Source of the DNA: an uncultured Sphingomonas sp.
Lineage (GTDB): Bacteria; Pseudomonadota; Alphaproteobacteria; Sphingomonadales; Sphingomonadaceae
Reading direction: 5' to 3'
NCBI GenBank assembly: GCA_913776255.1
Contig: CAJYLV010000053.1
Span: 1 to 39,227 of the forward strand
Length of the DNA stretch: 39,227 nt
Numbering within the stretch: position 1 is the stretch's first letter; every line of letters starts with the position of its first letter. The translations under genes were made by a program, and so were the position numbers. The notes below the pieces were generated by a model that saw nothing but the letters and a program-made list of their open reading frames with translations, was not told the origin of the DNA and did not search any database. Of this stretch, positions 16,856 to 28,038 are shown piece by piece.

Positions 16856-18582
16856 ATGTCGCCCGCGCGTCTTTCCCTCCGGCTGATCGCGCCGGTCGTG
16901 GTGGTCGCGCTGACCGCGCTCTTCTACCTGTTGGTTGCGCCGTGGACCGCCGCGCGCGCGCGCGAAGAAGCACGCGCCACCGCGCTCGGCACCGCGCGGC
17001 AGCAGGCGCGGCTGCTCGACAGCGAACTCAACAAATACCGGCTGCTTCCGATCGTGCTCAGCGAGTACAGCGACCTGCGCGACGCGCTCGCCGGCGGGAC
17101 CGGCGCGGACGCGGCGCGGCGACTCGACCGGAAGCTCGCCCCGCTGGCGCAGCGGACCGGTGCCGCGGTGATCTATGCGATCGATGCGGGCGGCATGACC
17201 GTTGCAGCCTCGAACGCCGCGCAGCCGGACAGTTTCGTCGGCCACCTCTATCGCTTCCGCCCCTATTACCGGCTGGCGATGCGCGACGGCGGCGCCGAAT
17301 ATTTCGCGCTCGGCAACGTCAGCGGGCGGCCGGGACTGTTCCTCAGCCGCCGCATCGACGGTCCGCGCGGCCCGGCCGGAGTCGTCGTCGTGAAGGTCGA
17401 GTTCGATGCGGTGACGCGCGTCTGGGCCAACGATCCCGGCACCACCTTGCTGGTCGACGGGCGCGGCATCGTCCTCGCCACCACCGACCCGCGCGAGGCG
17501 CTGCGCACCTTGCGTCCACTCTCGCCCGCTGTGCGCGCCGCGATCCGCGCGAGCGGGCAGTTCGGCACGCAGCCGCTGCCGCTCACCCATATCCGCCCGG
17601 GCGCCGATCCGAGCCGGCTGACGGTCGCGACCCCGCTCGACATCCCCGGCTGGCGATTGGTGCGGGTCGTGCCGATCGCGCGCGCGCTGCGCGAGGCGGC
17701 CGGTGTCGCGCGGCTGGCGACCGCGACCGTCGCGCTGGTGCTGGTGCTGCTCGCGGCGCTGGTGCTGTGGCGCATCACCCGACTGACCCGCGCCGCGGCG
17801 GTGCGCACGCAGTTGCAGACCGCCGTCGCCGAACGCACCGCCGCGCTCAGCGCCGAGATGGAGCGCCGCGCCGACGCCGACCGCCGCTTCCGCGCCGCGC
17901 GCGAGGAGCTGGCGCAGGCCAATCGCCTCGCCTCGCTGGGCTCGATCACCGCCGGGCTGGCGCATGAGATCAACCAGCCGGTCGCGACGATCCGCACGCT
18001 CGCCGAGAATGCGCAGCACCATCTCGCCGCCGGGCGGAACGATCGCGTCGCCGCGACGCTGGAGAATGCGGTGGCGCTGACCGCGCGGATCGGATCGATC
18101 ACGCAGGAGATGCGCCGCTTCGCACGCCGCGGCAGCGGGCGGATCGAGCCGGTCGCGCTCGACGCGGTGCTCGACGGTACGCTGCTGCTGGTCGGCGACC
18201 GGCTGCGCGGCGCGAACGTGACCGTCGACTGGCCGGCGCGCGGGCAGCCGGCGGTGATCGCCGGGCGGGTGCGGCTGGAGCAGGTGCTCGTCAACCTGCT
18301 CAACAATGCGGTCGATGCGGTGGCGGGGCGTGACGATCCGCGCATCGCCTTGCTGGTGGAGGAGCGGGAGACATGGGTGGAGCTGATCGTGGCCGATAAC
18401 GGCAGCGGGATCGACCCCGCGCTCGGCGAGGAGGTGTTCAGCCCGTTCGTCACCGGCAAGCCCGACGGGCTCGGGCTCGGGCTCGGCATCGCGCGCGACA
18501 TCATGGCGCAATTCGACGGCACGCTGCGGATCGTGCCCTCGCCGCTCGGCGGCGCGGCGTTCATGGCTTCGGTGAAGCGCGC

Positions 18583-18586
<4 letters not shown>
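16856..18586 (+). CDS. DctB-like sensor histidine kinase
   Basis: Membrane kinase of the C4-dicarboxylate sensor type. Transmembrane segment 1 is at about residues 9-29. A periplasmic double-Cache-like domain (about 30-285) includes YRFRPYYRLAMRDGGAEYFA and a GRPGLFLSRRI motif typical of DctB-like sensors. Transmembrane segment 2 is at about 285-305, followed by a coiled-coil stretch. The HisKA box LAHEINQPVATIRTLAEN has the phospho-acceptor H370. The HATPase has N-box NLLNNAVDAVAG, G1 DNGSGID and G2 GLGLGLG. ATG 16856 gives the proper short cytoplasmic N-terminus; an upstream TTG frame is less likely. Its stop overlaps the regulator start (ATGA). Ligand identity is inferred from family and neighbours. 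Confidence 0.9.
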
Positions 18587-19913
<1,327 letters not shown>

Positions 19914-19914
<1 letters not shown>

Positions 19915-20864
19915 TGCGTATGCTGTTCCGTTTCCTGGCCGTCCTGCTGGCGCTCGCCGCGCTGCCCGCCGCCGCCGCGCCGAGCCTGCTCGAGGTCGAT
20001 CAGCGACTCGCGGCGATCGCGTGGCGGCTGACCACCGCCAATGCGCCGCTGTGCCGCGAGCAACAGCCGGTGATCGGCGCGACGCTCCACGCCGCCGACC
20101 AATATCCGGCCGAGCTGCGCAGCGCCTTCGCGGCGCCGGTCGCGGTCGAACTGGTCGTGCCCGGTGCGCCCGCCGCACAGGCCGGGGTGCTCGCCAACGA
20201 CGGCGTCAGCGCGATCGATGCGCAGCCGCTCCCGACCGCGACGACCGGCGCCGCGATGACCAGCGCGACCCGCGACGCCGCGCAGGCGCGGATCGCGGCG
20301 CTGCCGGTCACCGCACCGATCGCGCTGACCTTGCGGCGCGACGGTGCGGCGCGCGAGGTGACGGTCCAGCCGCGCGCGGGTTGCCGGGTCGAATTCGAGG
20401 TGCTGACCGGCGGCAAGCTCGGTGCGTCGTCAGACGGCCATGTCGTGCAGGTCGGCGGTGCGCTGTTCGAGCGTTTCGGCAACGATCAGATCGCGGTGGT
20501 CGTCGCGCACGAACTGGCGCATGCGATTCTCCGCCACCGCGTCCGGCTGGAGGCGGCGGGGGTCAAATGGGGGCTGCTCTCCGAATTCGGCCGCAACGCG
20601 CGGCTGTTCCGCCAGACCGAGACCGAGGCGGATCTGCTCGGCGCGTATCTGCTCCGCAACGCCGGTTGGGACCCGCAGCTCGCGGTGCGCTTCTGGCGCG
20701 AGTATGGCAGCAAGATCGACGGCGGCATGTTCCACAGCCGCACCCATCCCTCGGCAAAGGACCGTGCGGCAGCGATCGAACGCGAGCTGGCGACGATGCC
20801 GGCGAATGCGCCCGTGCCGTACCAGCCACCGCTCTTGGCGAGGCGGGATGAGGACCTGAACTGA
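19914..20864 (+). CDS. Exported M48-family metallopeptidase with PDZ-like region
   Basis: Predicted secreted or periplasmic zinc peptidase of 316 aa. A signal peptide (MRMLFRFLAVLLALAALPAA, cleavage near residue 22) precedes a PDZ-like segment at about 75-155 (VVPGAPAAQAGVLANDGVSA then LTLRRDGAAREV). The catalytic motif HELAH is at 199-203, and a downstream ETEAD (236-240) supplies the third zinc ligand. The ATG overlaps the response regulator stop by one base (TAATG), so it is probably translated with the two-component genes, although a functional link is unclear. Family: M48, not BepA, since no TPR repeats are present. Confidence 0.85.
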
Positions 20865-20953
20865 CCGTCGTCCCGGGCTTGACCCGGGACCCCGCTTCTT
20901 CTTCCTCGACCCGCGGCCAAAAGCGGGCCCCCGGATCAAGTCCGGGAAGACGG
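20865..20953. repeat. Palindromic repeat, family C
   Basis: Begins right after the M48 peptidase stop. Left arm starts CCGTCGTCCCGGGCTTGACC; right arm ends AAGTCCGGGAAGACGG. The two arms pair over about 33 bases with a few mismatches. It is a different family from the neighbouring element 9 bases downstream. Likely a terminator or transcript-end stabiliser for the plus-strand genes. Confidence 0.8.
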
Positions 20954-20962
20954 AATGAAACC

Positions 20963-21039
20963 CGTCATTGCGAGCGCAGCGAAGCAATCCAGGGCCGGAT
21001 CAGGACGCCCTGGATTGCTTCGCTGCGCTCGCAATGACG
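20963..21039. repeat. Palindromic intergenic repeat, family A, copy 2
   Basis: Arms 20963-20992 and 21010-21039 are perfect 30-base inverse complements, extendable by 2 bases inward. The left arm differs from copy 1 by one base (GAGCGCAGC instead of GAGCGGAGC), with the compensating change in the right arm. It ends 8 bases before the hemA stop codon and lies between converging genes. Confidence 0.9.
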
Positions 21040-21047
21040 TGCGGTCC

Positions 21048-22292
21048 TCACGCCGCCGCGCGCAACTCCAGCCGGTCCCAGATTTCGACCAAAGCGTCGG
21101 TCAGCTCGCGCATCATCGCCTCGCTGTGCGCCGGCCCCGGCGTGAAGCGCAGCCGCTCGGCGCCGCGCGGCACGGTCGGGTAATTGATCGGCTGCACGTA
21201 CACGCCATATTCGGCGAGCAGGATGTCGCTGATCTTCTTGGCCTTCACCGGGTCGCCGACCATCACCGGCACGATATGCGTCTCGCCCGCCATCACCGGC
21301 AGCCCGGCGTCGCGTAGCATCGCCTTCAGCGTCGCCGCCGCCGCCTGCTGCCCGTCGCGCTCGACGCTCGACTGCTTGAGGTGCCGCACGCTCGCCAGCA
21401 CGCCCGCGACCAGCACCGGCGACAGCGAGGTGGTGAAGATGAACCCCGGCGCATAGGAGCGGATCACGTCGACGATCGTGCGATCGGCCGCGATATAGCC
21501 GCCCATCACCCCGAACGCCTTGCCCAACGTCCCCTCGATGATCGTCAGCCGGTGCGCGACCCCGTCGCGCTCCGAGATGCCGCCGCCGCGCGCGCCGTAC
21601 ATGCCGACCGCATGGACCTCGTCGAGATAGGTCAGCGCATTATATTTGTCGGCGAGGTCGCAGATCGCCGCGACCGGCGCGACATCACCTTCCATCGAAT
21701 AGACGCTCTCGAACGCGATCAGCTTCGGCACCGCCGCGTCGTCGGCGGCGAGCAGCTCCTCGAGATGCGCGAGATCGTTGTGCCGGAACACGCGCTTCTC
21801 GCACCCCGAATTGCGGATTCCCGCGATCATCGAGGCGTGGTTCAGCTCGTCGGAATAAATGATGCAGCCCGGCAGCACCTTGGCGAGCGTCGACAGCGTC
21901 GCCTCGTTCGAGACATAGCCCGAGGTGAACAGCAACGCCGCCTGCTTGCCGTGCAGGTCGGCCAGCTCGGTCTCGAGGTCGACGTGATAATGGGTGTTGC
22001 CGCCGATGTTGCGCGTCCCGCCCGAGCCCGCCCCGACGTCGTGGAGCGCCTCCTCCATCGCTGCGATCACCTTGGGATGCTGCCCCATCGCGAGATAATC
22101 GTTCGAGCACCAGACGGTGATCGGCTTCGGCCCGTTATGCCCGGCGAAGCACCGCGCATTGGGGAACATGCCCTTGTTGCGCAGGATGTCGATGAACACG
22201 CGATACCGGCCTTCGGCATGAAGCCGGTCGATCGCCTGGGTGAACACGCGCGAATAATCGACGCCGCGCGCTTCGATGCTCTCCGTCTTCAT
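21048..22292 (-). CDS. hemA: 5-aminolevulinate synthase
   Basis: Condenses glycine with succinyl-CoA to 5-aminolevulinate, the first step of heme synthesis by the C4 (Shemin) pathway used by alphaproteobacteria. Fold-type I PLP enzyme: [20 protein letters not shown] is the glycine-rich substrate region, [11 protein letters not shown] contains the PLP-pyridine Asp, and the Schiff-base lysine is K258 in [16 protein letters not shown]. The 414-aa length is typical. ATG 22292 gives [17 protein letters not shown], a normal N-terminus. It follows murI on the same strand after about 100 bases that hold a candidate promoter. Confidence 0.96.
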   Translation of the reverse strand: MKTESIEARGVDYSRVFTQAIDRLHAEGRYRVFIDILRNKGMFPNARCFAGHNGPKPITVWCSNDYLAMGQHPKVIAAMEEALHDVGAGSGGTRNIGGNTHYHVDLETELADLHGKQAALLFTSGYVSNEATLSTLAKVLPGCIIYSDELNHASMIAGIRNSGCEKRVFRHNDLAHLEELLAADDAAVPKLIAFESVYSMEGDVAPVAAICDLADKYNALTYLDEVHAVGMYGARGGGISERDGVAHRLTIIEGTLGKAFGVMGGYIAADRTIVDVIRSYAPGFIFTTSLSPVLVAGVLASVRHLKQSSVERDGQQAAAATLKAMLRDAGLPVMAGETHIVPVMVGDPVKAKKISDILLAEYGVYVQPINYPTVPRGAERLRFTPGPAHSEAMMRELTDALVEIWDRLELRAAA

Positions 22293-22341
22293 GGTGCCCG
22301 CGATTACTCCCTCCGACCGGCGATGGCCAGCGCAGAACCGC

Positions 22342-22369
22342 ATTCTCACTAATCGAAAAGGGTGGACAA
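22342..22369 (-). promoter_or_regulatory. Candidate sigma-70-like promoter of hemA
   Basis: On the minus strand TTGTCC and GAGAAT (4 of 6 consensus matches each) are 16 bases apart and end 50 bases before the hemA ATG. The site lies in the 102-base murI-hemA gap. Weak by itself; hemA could also be read through from murI. Confidence 0.3.
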
Positions 22370-22394
22370 ATTGCCCCACCCCCTGCGTTCGCGG

Positions 22395-23180
22395 CTACAG
22401 CGCCTCGACCCGCGCGAACCCCAGCCCTGCCGCCAGCCGACGCTCGACCTCGCCGAGCCGTGTGAACACCAGCACGTCGTCCGCGTGCGCCGGCCACGCC
22501 TGTCCGTCGGTGAGATGCACGATCCGCCGCGCGATTCCTGGCCCGCCATCGACGAACCGCACTCCCGCCGGCGCGACCGCCGCCAGCTCCGCCTCCAGCA
22601 GGGGGAAATGCGTGCAGGCATTGACGATCACGTCGATCCCCGCCCCGCGCGGCTGCGCGAACAGCCCGTCCAGCTCGCGCGCCAGCGCTGCCGGATCGGG
22701 CGGCGTCCCCGCCAGCTTCGCCTCCGCCATCTCGACCAGCGCCGCCGAGCCATAGCGCAACACCGTGCAGTCGCTCGCGAACCGCGCCGCCAGATCGTCG
22801 ACATAGGGCTGGCGCACCGTCGCCGCGGTGCCCAGCACCCCGATCACCCGCGACCGGCTCATCGCCGCGGCCGGCTTGATCGCGGGCACGGTGCCGACCA
22901 CCGCGACGTCGAGCGCGGCGCGCACCGCCGCCAGCGCGATCGTCGAGGCGGTGTTGCACGCGATCACCACCAGCCGCGGCCGATAGCGCTCGACCAGCCG
23001 CCCGAGCAGCGCCGGCACCCGCGCGGCGATCTCCGCCTCGCTGCGCGTGCCGTAGGGGAAGCCGGCCGAATCGGCGGCGTAGACGATCGGCGCACGCGGC
23101 AGCAGCACGCGCGTCGGCGCGACCACCGACAGCCCGCCGACGCCGGAATCGAAGAACAGGATCGGTGCAGTATCGGTCAC
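22395..23180 (-). CDS. murI: Glutamate racemase
   Basis: Interconverts L- and D-glutamate to supply D-Glu for peptidoglycan. The cofactor-independent two-cysteine mechanism is visible: DSGVGGLSV and YAADSAGFPYGTRS near the N-terminus, the first catalytic Cys C75 in VIACNTAST, and the second C189 in NACTHFPLL. The 261-aa length is normal. The start is GTG 23180 with AGGTGG about 6 bases upstream; the overlapping ATG two bases upstream leads directly into a stop. Divergent from plsY across 57 bases. Confidence 0.95.
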   Translation of the reverse strand: MTDTAPILFFDSGVGGLSVVAPTRVLLPRAPIVYAADSAGFPYGTRSEAEIAARVPALLGRLVERYRPRLVVIACNTASTIALAAVRAALDVAVVGTVPAIKPAAAMSRSRVIGVLGTAATVRQPYVDDLAARFASDCTVLRYGSAALVEMAEAKLAGTPPDPAALARELDGLFAQPRGAGIDVIVNACTHFPLLEAELAAVAPAGVRFVDGGPGIARRIVHLTDGQAWPAHADDVLVFTRLGEVERRLAAGLGFARVEAL

Positions 23181-23237
23181 ATCGCCACCTAATCCGGATC
23201 GTCGATCCGCGGCAACGCTGCCGGTGGCGTACCCGAA

Positions 23238-23915
23238 ATGTTTCGGCTAAAGCTCGCGGCCGAGGGGGATCGAACACTGCCGACCGAGATCATCTGGATG
23301 GCGCCGGCCGCGGCCTTGCTGATCGGCTATCTGCTGGGGTCGATCCCGTTCGGCGTCGTGCTGACGCGGCTGACCGGCGCGGGCGACCTGCGCCAGATCG
23401 GCTCGGGCAATATCGGCGCCACCAACGTGCTGCGCACCGGGCGCAAGGGGCTGGCGGCGGCGACGTTGCTGCTCGATCTCGCCAAGGGGCTGGTCGCGGT
23501 GCTGCTGGTGGCGTGGCTGTGGCCCGGCGAACAGCCGCTGGCGGCGGCCGGCGCGCTGATCGGCCATTGCTATCCGGTGTGGCTGCGCTTCCGCGGCGGC
23601 AAGGGCGTCGCGACGCTGATGGGCGTTGCGCTCGGGCTCGGCTGGCCGTTCGGGCTGGTGTTCGCGATCCTGTGGCTCGGGCTGCTCGCGCTGACGCGCG
23701 TCTCGTCGCTCGCCGGTATGGCCGCGGCGATCAGCACGCCGGTCACCGCCGCGATCCTCGGCGATTTCGACCTCGTCCCGCTGCTGCTGGCGCTGGCGGC
23801 GATCGTGCTGTGGAAGCATCGCGCCAATATCGCGCGACTGGTCGACGGCACCGAACCGCGGATCGGCGGCGGCAAGGAAACGGCGGAGGCGATCGGCGAG
23901 GACGCCGGTGGATGA
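23238..23915 (+). CDS. plsY: Glycerol-3-phosphate acyltransferase PlsY
   Basis: Membrane acyltransferase that moves an acyl group from acyl-phosphate to glycerol-3-phosphate, the first step of phospholipid synthesis. Family motifs: GYLLGSIPFG in helix 1, GSGNIGATNVLRTG in the first loop, and HCYPVWLRFRGGKGVAT in the second. About five membrane segments are predicted. From ATG 23238 the product is 225 aa, but the first 20 residues are not hydrophobic; ATG 23298 (205 aa) fits the usual PlsY N-terminus better. Neither start has a clear RBS. It overlaps dprA by 8 bases. Confidence 0.92.
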   Translation: MFRLKLAAEGDRTLPTEIIWMAPAAALLIGYLLGSIPFGVVLTRLTGAGDLRQIGSGNIGATNVLRTGRKGLAAATLLLDLAKGLVAVLLVAWLWPGEQPLAAAGALIGHCYPVWLRFRGGKGVATLMGVALGLGWPFGLVFAILWLGLLALTRVSSLAGMAAAISTPVTAAILGDFDLVPLLLALAAIVLWKHRANIARLVDGTEPRIGGGKETAEAIGEDAGG

Positions 23916-24984
23916 CACGACCGCACGGCTGCGGCTGATCCGCACGCCGTCGATCGGGCCGGTCAGCTATCGCCAGTTGCTCGCGCGCTTCGGCACCGCG
24001 ACGGCGGCGCTCGACGCGCTGCCCGATCTCGCGCGGCGCGGCGGTGGGCGCGTCCCCGCCCCGCCATCGATCGCGGCGGTCGAGCGCGAGCGGCAATTGG
24101 TCGCGCGGCTCGGCGCGCGGCTGCTGTTCCTCGGCGACCCCGATTACCCCGCCTTGCTCGCCGAGATCGATAATGCGCCGGCGGTGCTCACCGTGCGCGG
24201 CGACCTGTCGCTGCTGCGACGCACCCCGGTGGCGCTGGTCGGCGCGCGCAATGCCTCGGCGGCGGCGTACCGCTTCGCGCGCGGGCTGGCGCAGGAACTC
24301 GCCGCCGAGGGCGCGAGCGTCGTCTCCGGGCTCGCGCGCGGGATCGACACCGCCGCCCACGAAGGCGCGGGCGCGGCGACGATCGCGGTGATCGCAGGCG
24401 GGATCGATGTCATCTACCCGCCCGAAAACGAGGCATTGCAGGAGCGGATCGCCACCGACGCGCTGCTGATCGCCGAGATGCCGCCCGGCACCGAGCCGCG
24501 CGCGCGGCACTTCCCGCACCGCAACCGCATCATCGCCGGACTGGCGCTGGGGACAGTGGTGGTCGAGGCCGCGCCGCAATCGGGGTCGCTCATCACCGCG
24601 CGGCTGGCGGGCGAGCAGGGGCGCGAGGTGATGGCGGTGCCCGGCCACCCGTCCGACCCGCGCGCGCAGGGCTGCAACGCGCTGATTCGGGACGGCGCGA
24701 CGCTGATCCAGAACGCCGCCGATGTTCTCGAGCAAATCCGCCCGATCGACGCCCGCGCCGCGGTCCGTGCGCCCCCCGGCAGCTGGGGCGCCTCGCCGCC
24801 CGCGGACGCCACCGATGCCGAGCGCGCGCGGATCGGCGCGCTGCTCGGGCCAGTCCCGATCGCGGTCGACGAACTGGTCCGCCAATCCGGCTGTGCACCC
24901 GCGGTGGTGCAGATGGTGCTGCTGGAGCTGGAACTCGCCGGCCGCCTCGAACGCCACGCCGGTGGCCGCGTGAGCCTTTGCTGA
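23908..24984 (+). CDS. dprA: DNA-processing protein DprA
   Basis: Binds incoming single-stranded DNA during transformation and loads RecA. The Rossmann-like DprA domain is recognised by VALVGARNAS, VSGLARGIDTAAHEGA, IAGGIDVIYPPEN and FPHRNRIIAGLALGTVVVEA. An N-terminal helical SAM-like part (about residues 1-75) and a C-terminal winged-helix domain (about 295-358, DELVRQSGCAPAVVQMVLLELE) complete the usual three-part layout. The start is GTG 23908, inside the plsY end. Competence genes are not otherwise visible here, so the role in uptake is family knowledge only. Confidence 0.94.
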   Translation: MDDTTARLRLIRTPSIGPVSYRQLLARFGTATAALDALPDLARRGGGRVPAPPSIAAVERERQLVARLGARLLFLGDPDYPALLAEIDNAPAVLTVRGDLSLLRRTPVALVGARNASAAAYRFARGLAQELAAEGASVVSGLARGIDTAAHEGAGAATIAVIAGGIDVIYPPENEALQERIATDALLIAEMPPGTEPRARHFPHRNRIIAGLALGTVVVEAAPQSGSLITARLAGEQGREVMAVPGHPSDPRAQGCNALIRDGATLIQNAADVLEQIRPIDARAAVRAPPGSWGASPPADATDAERARIGALLGPVPIAVDELVRQSGCAPAVVQMVLLELELAGRLERHAGGRVSLC

Positions 24985-25024
24985 GCGAGAATCCCGTGCG
25001 GCACAGCAGGTCGCAAGGGAGATT

Positions 25025-25158
25025 GGTTCACGCCGAGGCGCGGAGACGCGGAGGAGTCCTGTGCGCGGCAGCGCACCCTCTTATCAACATGGCGGTGAGG
25101 GAAAGCCGCCTTCGCGGCAGGCGCAACACCTCCGCGTCTCCGCGCCTCCGCGTGAACC
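25025..25158. repeat. Palindromic repeat, family D, between dprA and topA
   Basis: Arms begin GGTTCACGCCGAGGCGCGGA and end CTCCGCGCCTCCGCGTGAACC. They match in 29 of 30 positions and enclose about 70 bases. One copy in this window. The 25159-25265 remainder up to topA holds a perfect 10-bp palindrome CACGTACGTG at 25233-25242, but no promoter I can support. Confidence 0.8.
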
Positions 25159-25265
25159 CTTCCTCGTTCGGCGCGCGCATCCTCGCCAACCCACACACCC
25201 TTGACGCCCCCCGCCGCTCCCCTTCACCCTCGCACGTACGTGTGAGGCTCCCTAGTTAGGCAACA

Positions 25266-27815
25266 ATGCAGCTCGTTATCGTCGAATCGCCCGCCAAGGC
25301 CAAAACCATCGAGAAGTATCTGGGGTCGGACTATCGCGTCCTCGCCAGCTACGGCCATGTCCGCGACCTGCCGCCGCGCGACGGCTCGGTGAACCCCGAC
25401 GAGGGGTTCGCGATGGAGTGGGAAAACTACGCCGACAAGACCAAGCAGCTGAAAGCGATCGCCGATCTCGCCAAGACCGCCGACCGCCTTATCCTCGCCA
25501 CCGACCCCGATCGCGAGGGCGAGGCGATTTCGTGGCACGTCCAGGAGGTGCTCGCCAAGCGCAAGGCGCTGCCCAAGGACGTCCAGCGCGTCACCTTCAA
25601 CGCAATCACCAAACAGGCGGTGACGCAGGCGATGCAGGCGCCGCGCGATCTCGATACCGACCTGATCGACGCGTACCGTGCGCGCCGTGCGCTCGACTAT
25701 CTGGTCGGCTTCACGCTCTCGCCGGTGCTGTGGCGCAAGCTGCCCGGCGCCAAGTCGGCGGGGCGCGTCCAGTCGGTCGCGCTGCGGCTGATCGTCGACC
25801 GCGAGCGCGAGATCGAGGCGTTCCGCGCGCAGGAATATTGGTCGGTCATCGCGAGCATGGAGCAGGACGGCACGCCGTTCGCCGCGCGACTGGTGCAATG
25901 GCAGGGCAAGAAGCTCGACCGCCTGTCGATCGGCAACGAGGGCGATGCGCTCAAGGCCAAGGCGGACGTCGAGGCCGGCAATTTCTCGGTCCAGTCGGTC
26001 GAGACCAAGCCCGCGACGCGCAACCCGCCGCCGCCCTTCACCACCTCGACGCTCCAGCAGGAGGCGGCGCGCAAGCTCGGCTTCTCCGCCGATCACACGA
26101 TGCGGATCGCGCAGCAGCTCTACGAGGATGGCGCGATCACCTATATGCGCACCGACGGCGTGCAGATGGACGGCAGCGCCATCTCGGCCGCCCGCGCTGC
26201 GATCGCCGACCGCTATGACGGCGGCTACGTCCCGGACAAGCCGCGCCAATATCAGACCAAGGCCAAGAACGCGCAGGAAGCGCACGAGGCGATCCGCCCG
26301 ACTGATTTTTCGAAGGACCGCGTCGGCTCGGGCGATCACGCGCGGCTGTACGATCTCGTCTGGAAGCGCGCGCTCGCGTCGCAAATGGCGTCGGCGCGGA
26401 TGGAGCGCACCACGATCGAGCTGGCCGACGGCACCGGGCGCAACGTACTGCGCGCGACCGGGCAGGTCGTGCTCTTCCCCGGCTATCTCGCGCTCTACGA
26501 GGAAGGCCAGGACGACTCGCAGGACGAGGATGCGAAGCGCCTGCCGCGGATGCGCGAGGGCGACAGCCCCGCGAAGAAGGACGTCGTCGCCGAGCAGCAT
26601 TTCACCCAGCCGCCGCCGCGCTTCTCCGAGGCGTCGCTGGTCAAGCGCATGGAAGAACTGGGGATCGGTCGCCCATCGACCTATGCCTCGATCATCAAGA
26701 CGCTCAAGGACCGCGCCTATGTGCGTGTCGAGAAGAACCGCTTCTTCGCCGAGGAGAGCGGGCGGCTGGTGACGGCGTTCCTCGAGCGCTTCTTCGAGAA
26801 ATACGTCGGCTTCGATTACACCGCCGGGCTTGAGGAGGAGCTGGACGACGTCTCCGGCGGCCGCGCGCAGTGGCAGGCGGTGCTGGAGGCGTTCTGGCGC
26901 GACTTCAAGCCGCGCACCGCCGAGGTGATGGAGCAGAAGCCGAGCGAGGTCACCGCCGCGCTCGACCAGTTCCTCGCGCCGTACCTGTTCCCCGAAAAGG
27001 CCGATGGCAGCGATCCGCGGCTGTGCCCGGCGTGCCATGCCGGGCAGCTGGCGTTGCGCGGCGGCAAGTTCGGCGCGTTCATCGCGTGCAGCAACTATCC
27101 CGAATGCAAGTTCACGCGCCGCTTCGCGCAGGGCGGCGATGCGCCGGCGGAGGACAGCGGGCCGGAGACGCTCGGGCAGGATCCCGAAACCGGGCTGCCG
27201 GTCGAGCGCAAGAGCGGGCGGTTCGGCCCGTACATCCAGCTCGGCGAGGGCAAGGAGGCGAAGCGCGCGTCGATTCCGAAGGACATCGGCGAACTCGACC
27301 TCGAGATGGCGCTGCGTTTGTTGCACCTTCCGCGCACCATCGGGCAACATCCGGAGACGGGGCTGCCCATCAACGCCAGCATCGGCCGCTATGGGCCGTA
27401 CCTCGTGCACGACGGCAAATATGCGCGACTTTCGTCGACAGCGGAGGTGTTCGAGACCGGCATGAACGCCGCGGTGGTCAAGCTGGCCGAGGCGGCGGCG
27501 GGCGGCGGTCGCCCGGCGCGCGGGGCGGCGCGCGCACCGCTCAAGGTGCTGGGCGCTCACCCGCGCACCGAGGCGGAGATCAAGCTGATGGAGGGCCGCT
27601 ACGGTCCCTATGTCACGGACGGCACGACCAATGCGACGCTGCCGAAGACGATCGCCCCGGACCAGCTGACGCTGGAGGAAGCCGCGCAACTGCTCGACGA
27701 CCGCGCCGCGGCGGGTCCGGCGAAGACGAAGAAGAAGGCGGCGGTCAAGAAGGCGGCGGCGAAGAAGCCTGCCGCAAAGAAGGCACCCGCCAAGAAGGCT
27801 GCGGCAAAGGCGTAA
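25266..27815 (+). CDS. topA: DNA topoisomerase I (type IA)
   Basis: Relaxes negatively supercoiled DNA through a 5'-phosphotyrosine intermediate. The Toprim domain contains IVESPAKAKTIEKYLG and ATDPDREGEAISWH (the metal-binding DxDxE-type centre). The catalytic tyrosine is Y293 in GAITYMRTDGVQM, and FSEASLVKRMEELGIGRPST belongs to the gate region. One four-cysteine zinc ribbon follows at about residues 587-611 (CPAC...CSNYPEC), then repeated degenerate ribbons (GRFGPYIQLG, GRYGPYLVHDGKYARL, GRYGPYVTDGTTNATL). The chain ends in a histone-like Lys/Ala tail of about 30 residues. At 849 aa it matches alphaproteobacterial TopA. Downstream of dprA, as in many alphaproteobacteria. Confidence 0.97.
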   Translation: MQLVIVESPAKAKTIEKYLGSDYRVLASYGHVRDLPPRDGSVNPDEGFAMEWENYADKTKQLKAIADLAKTADRLILATDPDREGEAISWHVQEVLAKRKALPKDVQRVTFNAITKQAVTQAMQAPRDLDTDLIDAYRARRALDYLVGFTLSPVLWRKLPGAKSAGRVQSVALRLIVDREREIEAFRAQEYWSVIASMEQDGTPFAARLVQWQGKKLDRLSIGNEGDALKAKADVEAGNFSVQSVETKPATRNPPPPFTTSTLQQEAARKLGFSADHTMRIAQQLYEDGAITYMRTDGVQMDGSAISAARAAIADRYDGGYVPDKPRQYQTKAKNAQEAHEAIRPTDFSKDRVGSGDHARLYDLVWKRALASQMASARMERTTIELADGTGRNVLRATGQVVLFPGYLALYEEGQDDSQDEDAKRLPRMREGDSPAKKDVVAEQHFTQPPPRFSEASLVKRMEELGIGRPSTYASIIKTLKDRAYVRVEKNRFFAEESGRLVTAFLERFFEKYVGFDYTAGLEEELDDVSGGRAQWQAVLEAFWRDFKPRTAEVMEQKPSEVTAALDQFLAPYLFPEKADGSDPRLCPACHAGQLALRGGKFGAFIACSNYPECKFTRRFAQGGDAPAEDSGPETLGQDPETGLPVERKSGRFGPYIQLGEGKEAKRASIPKDIGELDLEMALRLLHLPRTIGQHPETGLPINASIGRYGPYLVHDGKYARLSSTAEVFETGMNAAVVKLAEAAAGGGRPARGAARAPLKVLGAHPRTEAEIKLMEGRYGPYVTDGTTNATLPKTIAPDQLTLEEAAQLLDDRAAAGPAKTKKKAAVKKAAAKKPAAKKAPAKKAAAKA

Positions 27816-27836
27816 CCGGCAACTCCTGCCCGACAT

Positions 27837-27913
27837 CGTCATTGCGAGCGTAGCGAAGCAATCCAGGGCGTCCTGGTCCGACTCTGGATTGCTTCGCTGC
27901 GCTCGCAATGACG
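27837..27913. repeat. Palindromic intergenic repeat, family A, copy 3
   Basis: Arms 27837-27866 and 27884-27913 are 30-base inverse complements with one mismatch, which would be a G-U pair in RNA. It lies 22 bases after the topA stop and probably marks the transcript end. The 27914-28038 stretch beyond it has only short GC-rich dyads and no gene I can support. Confidence 0.9.
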
Positions 27914-28038
27914 GATGGAGAAAACCGCCGCCGGCCTGACGTCGGACGGGATCGGCCAAGCCGACCCGCCGGCCGGACCGGTCACTGCGCCGCCCGTGGG
28001 CCGCGCACTGCCGCGGGCGTGGTCGCGGCGGCGACCGG

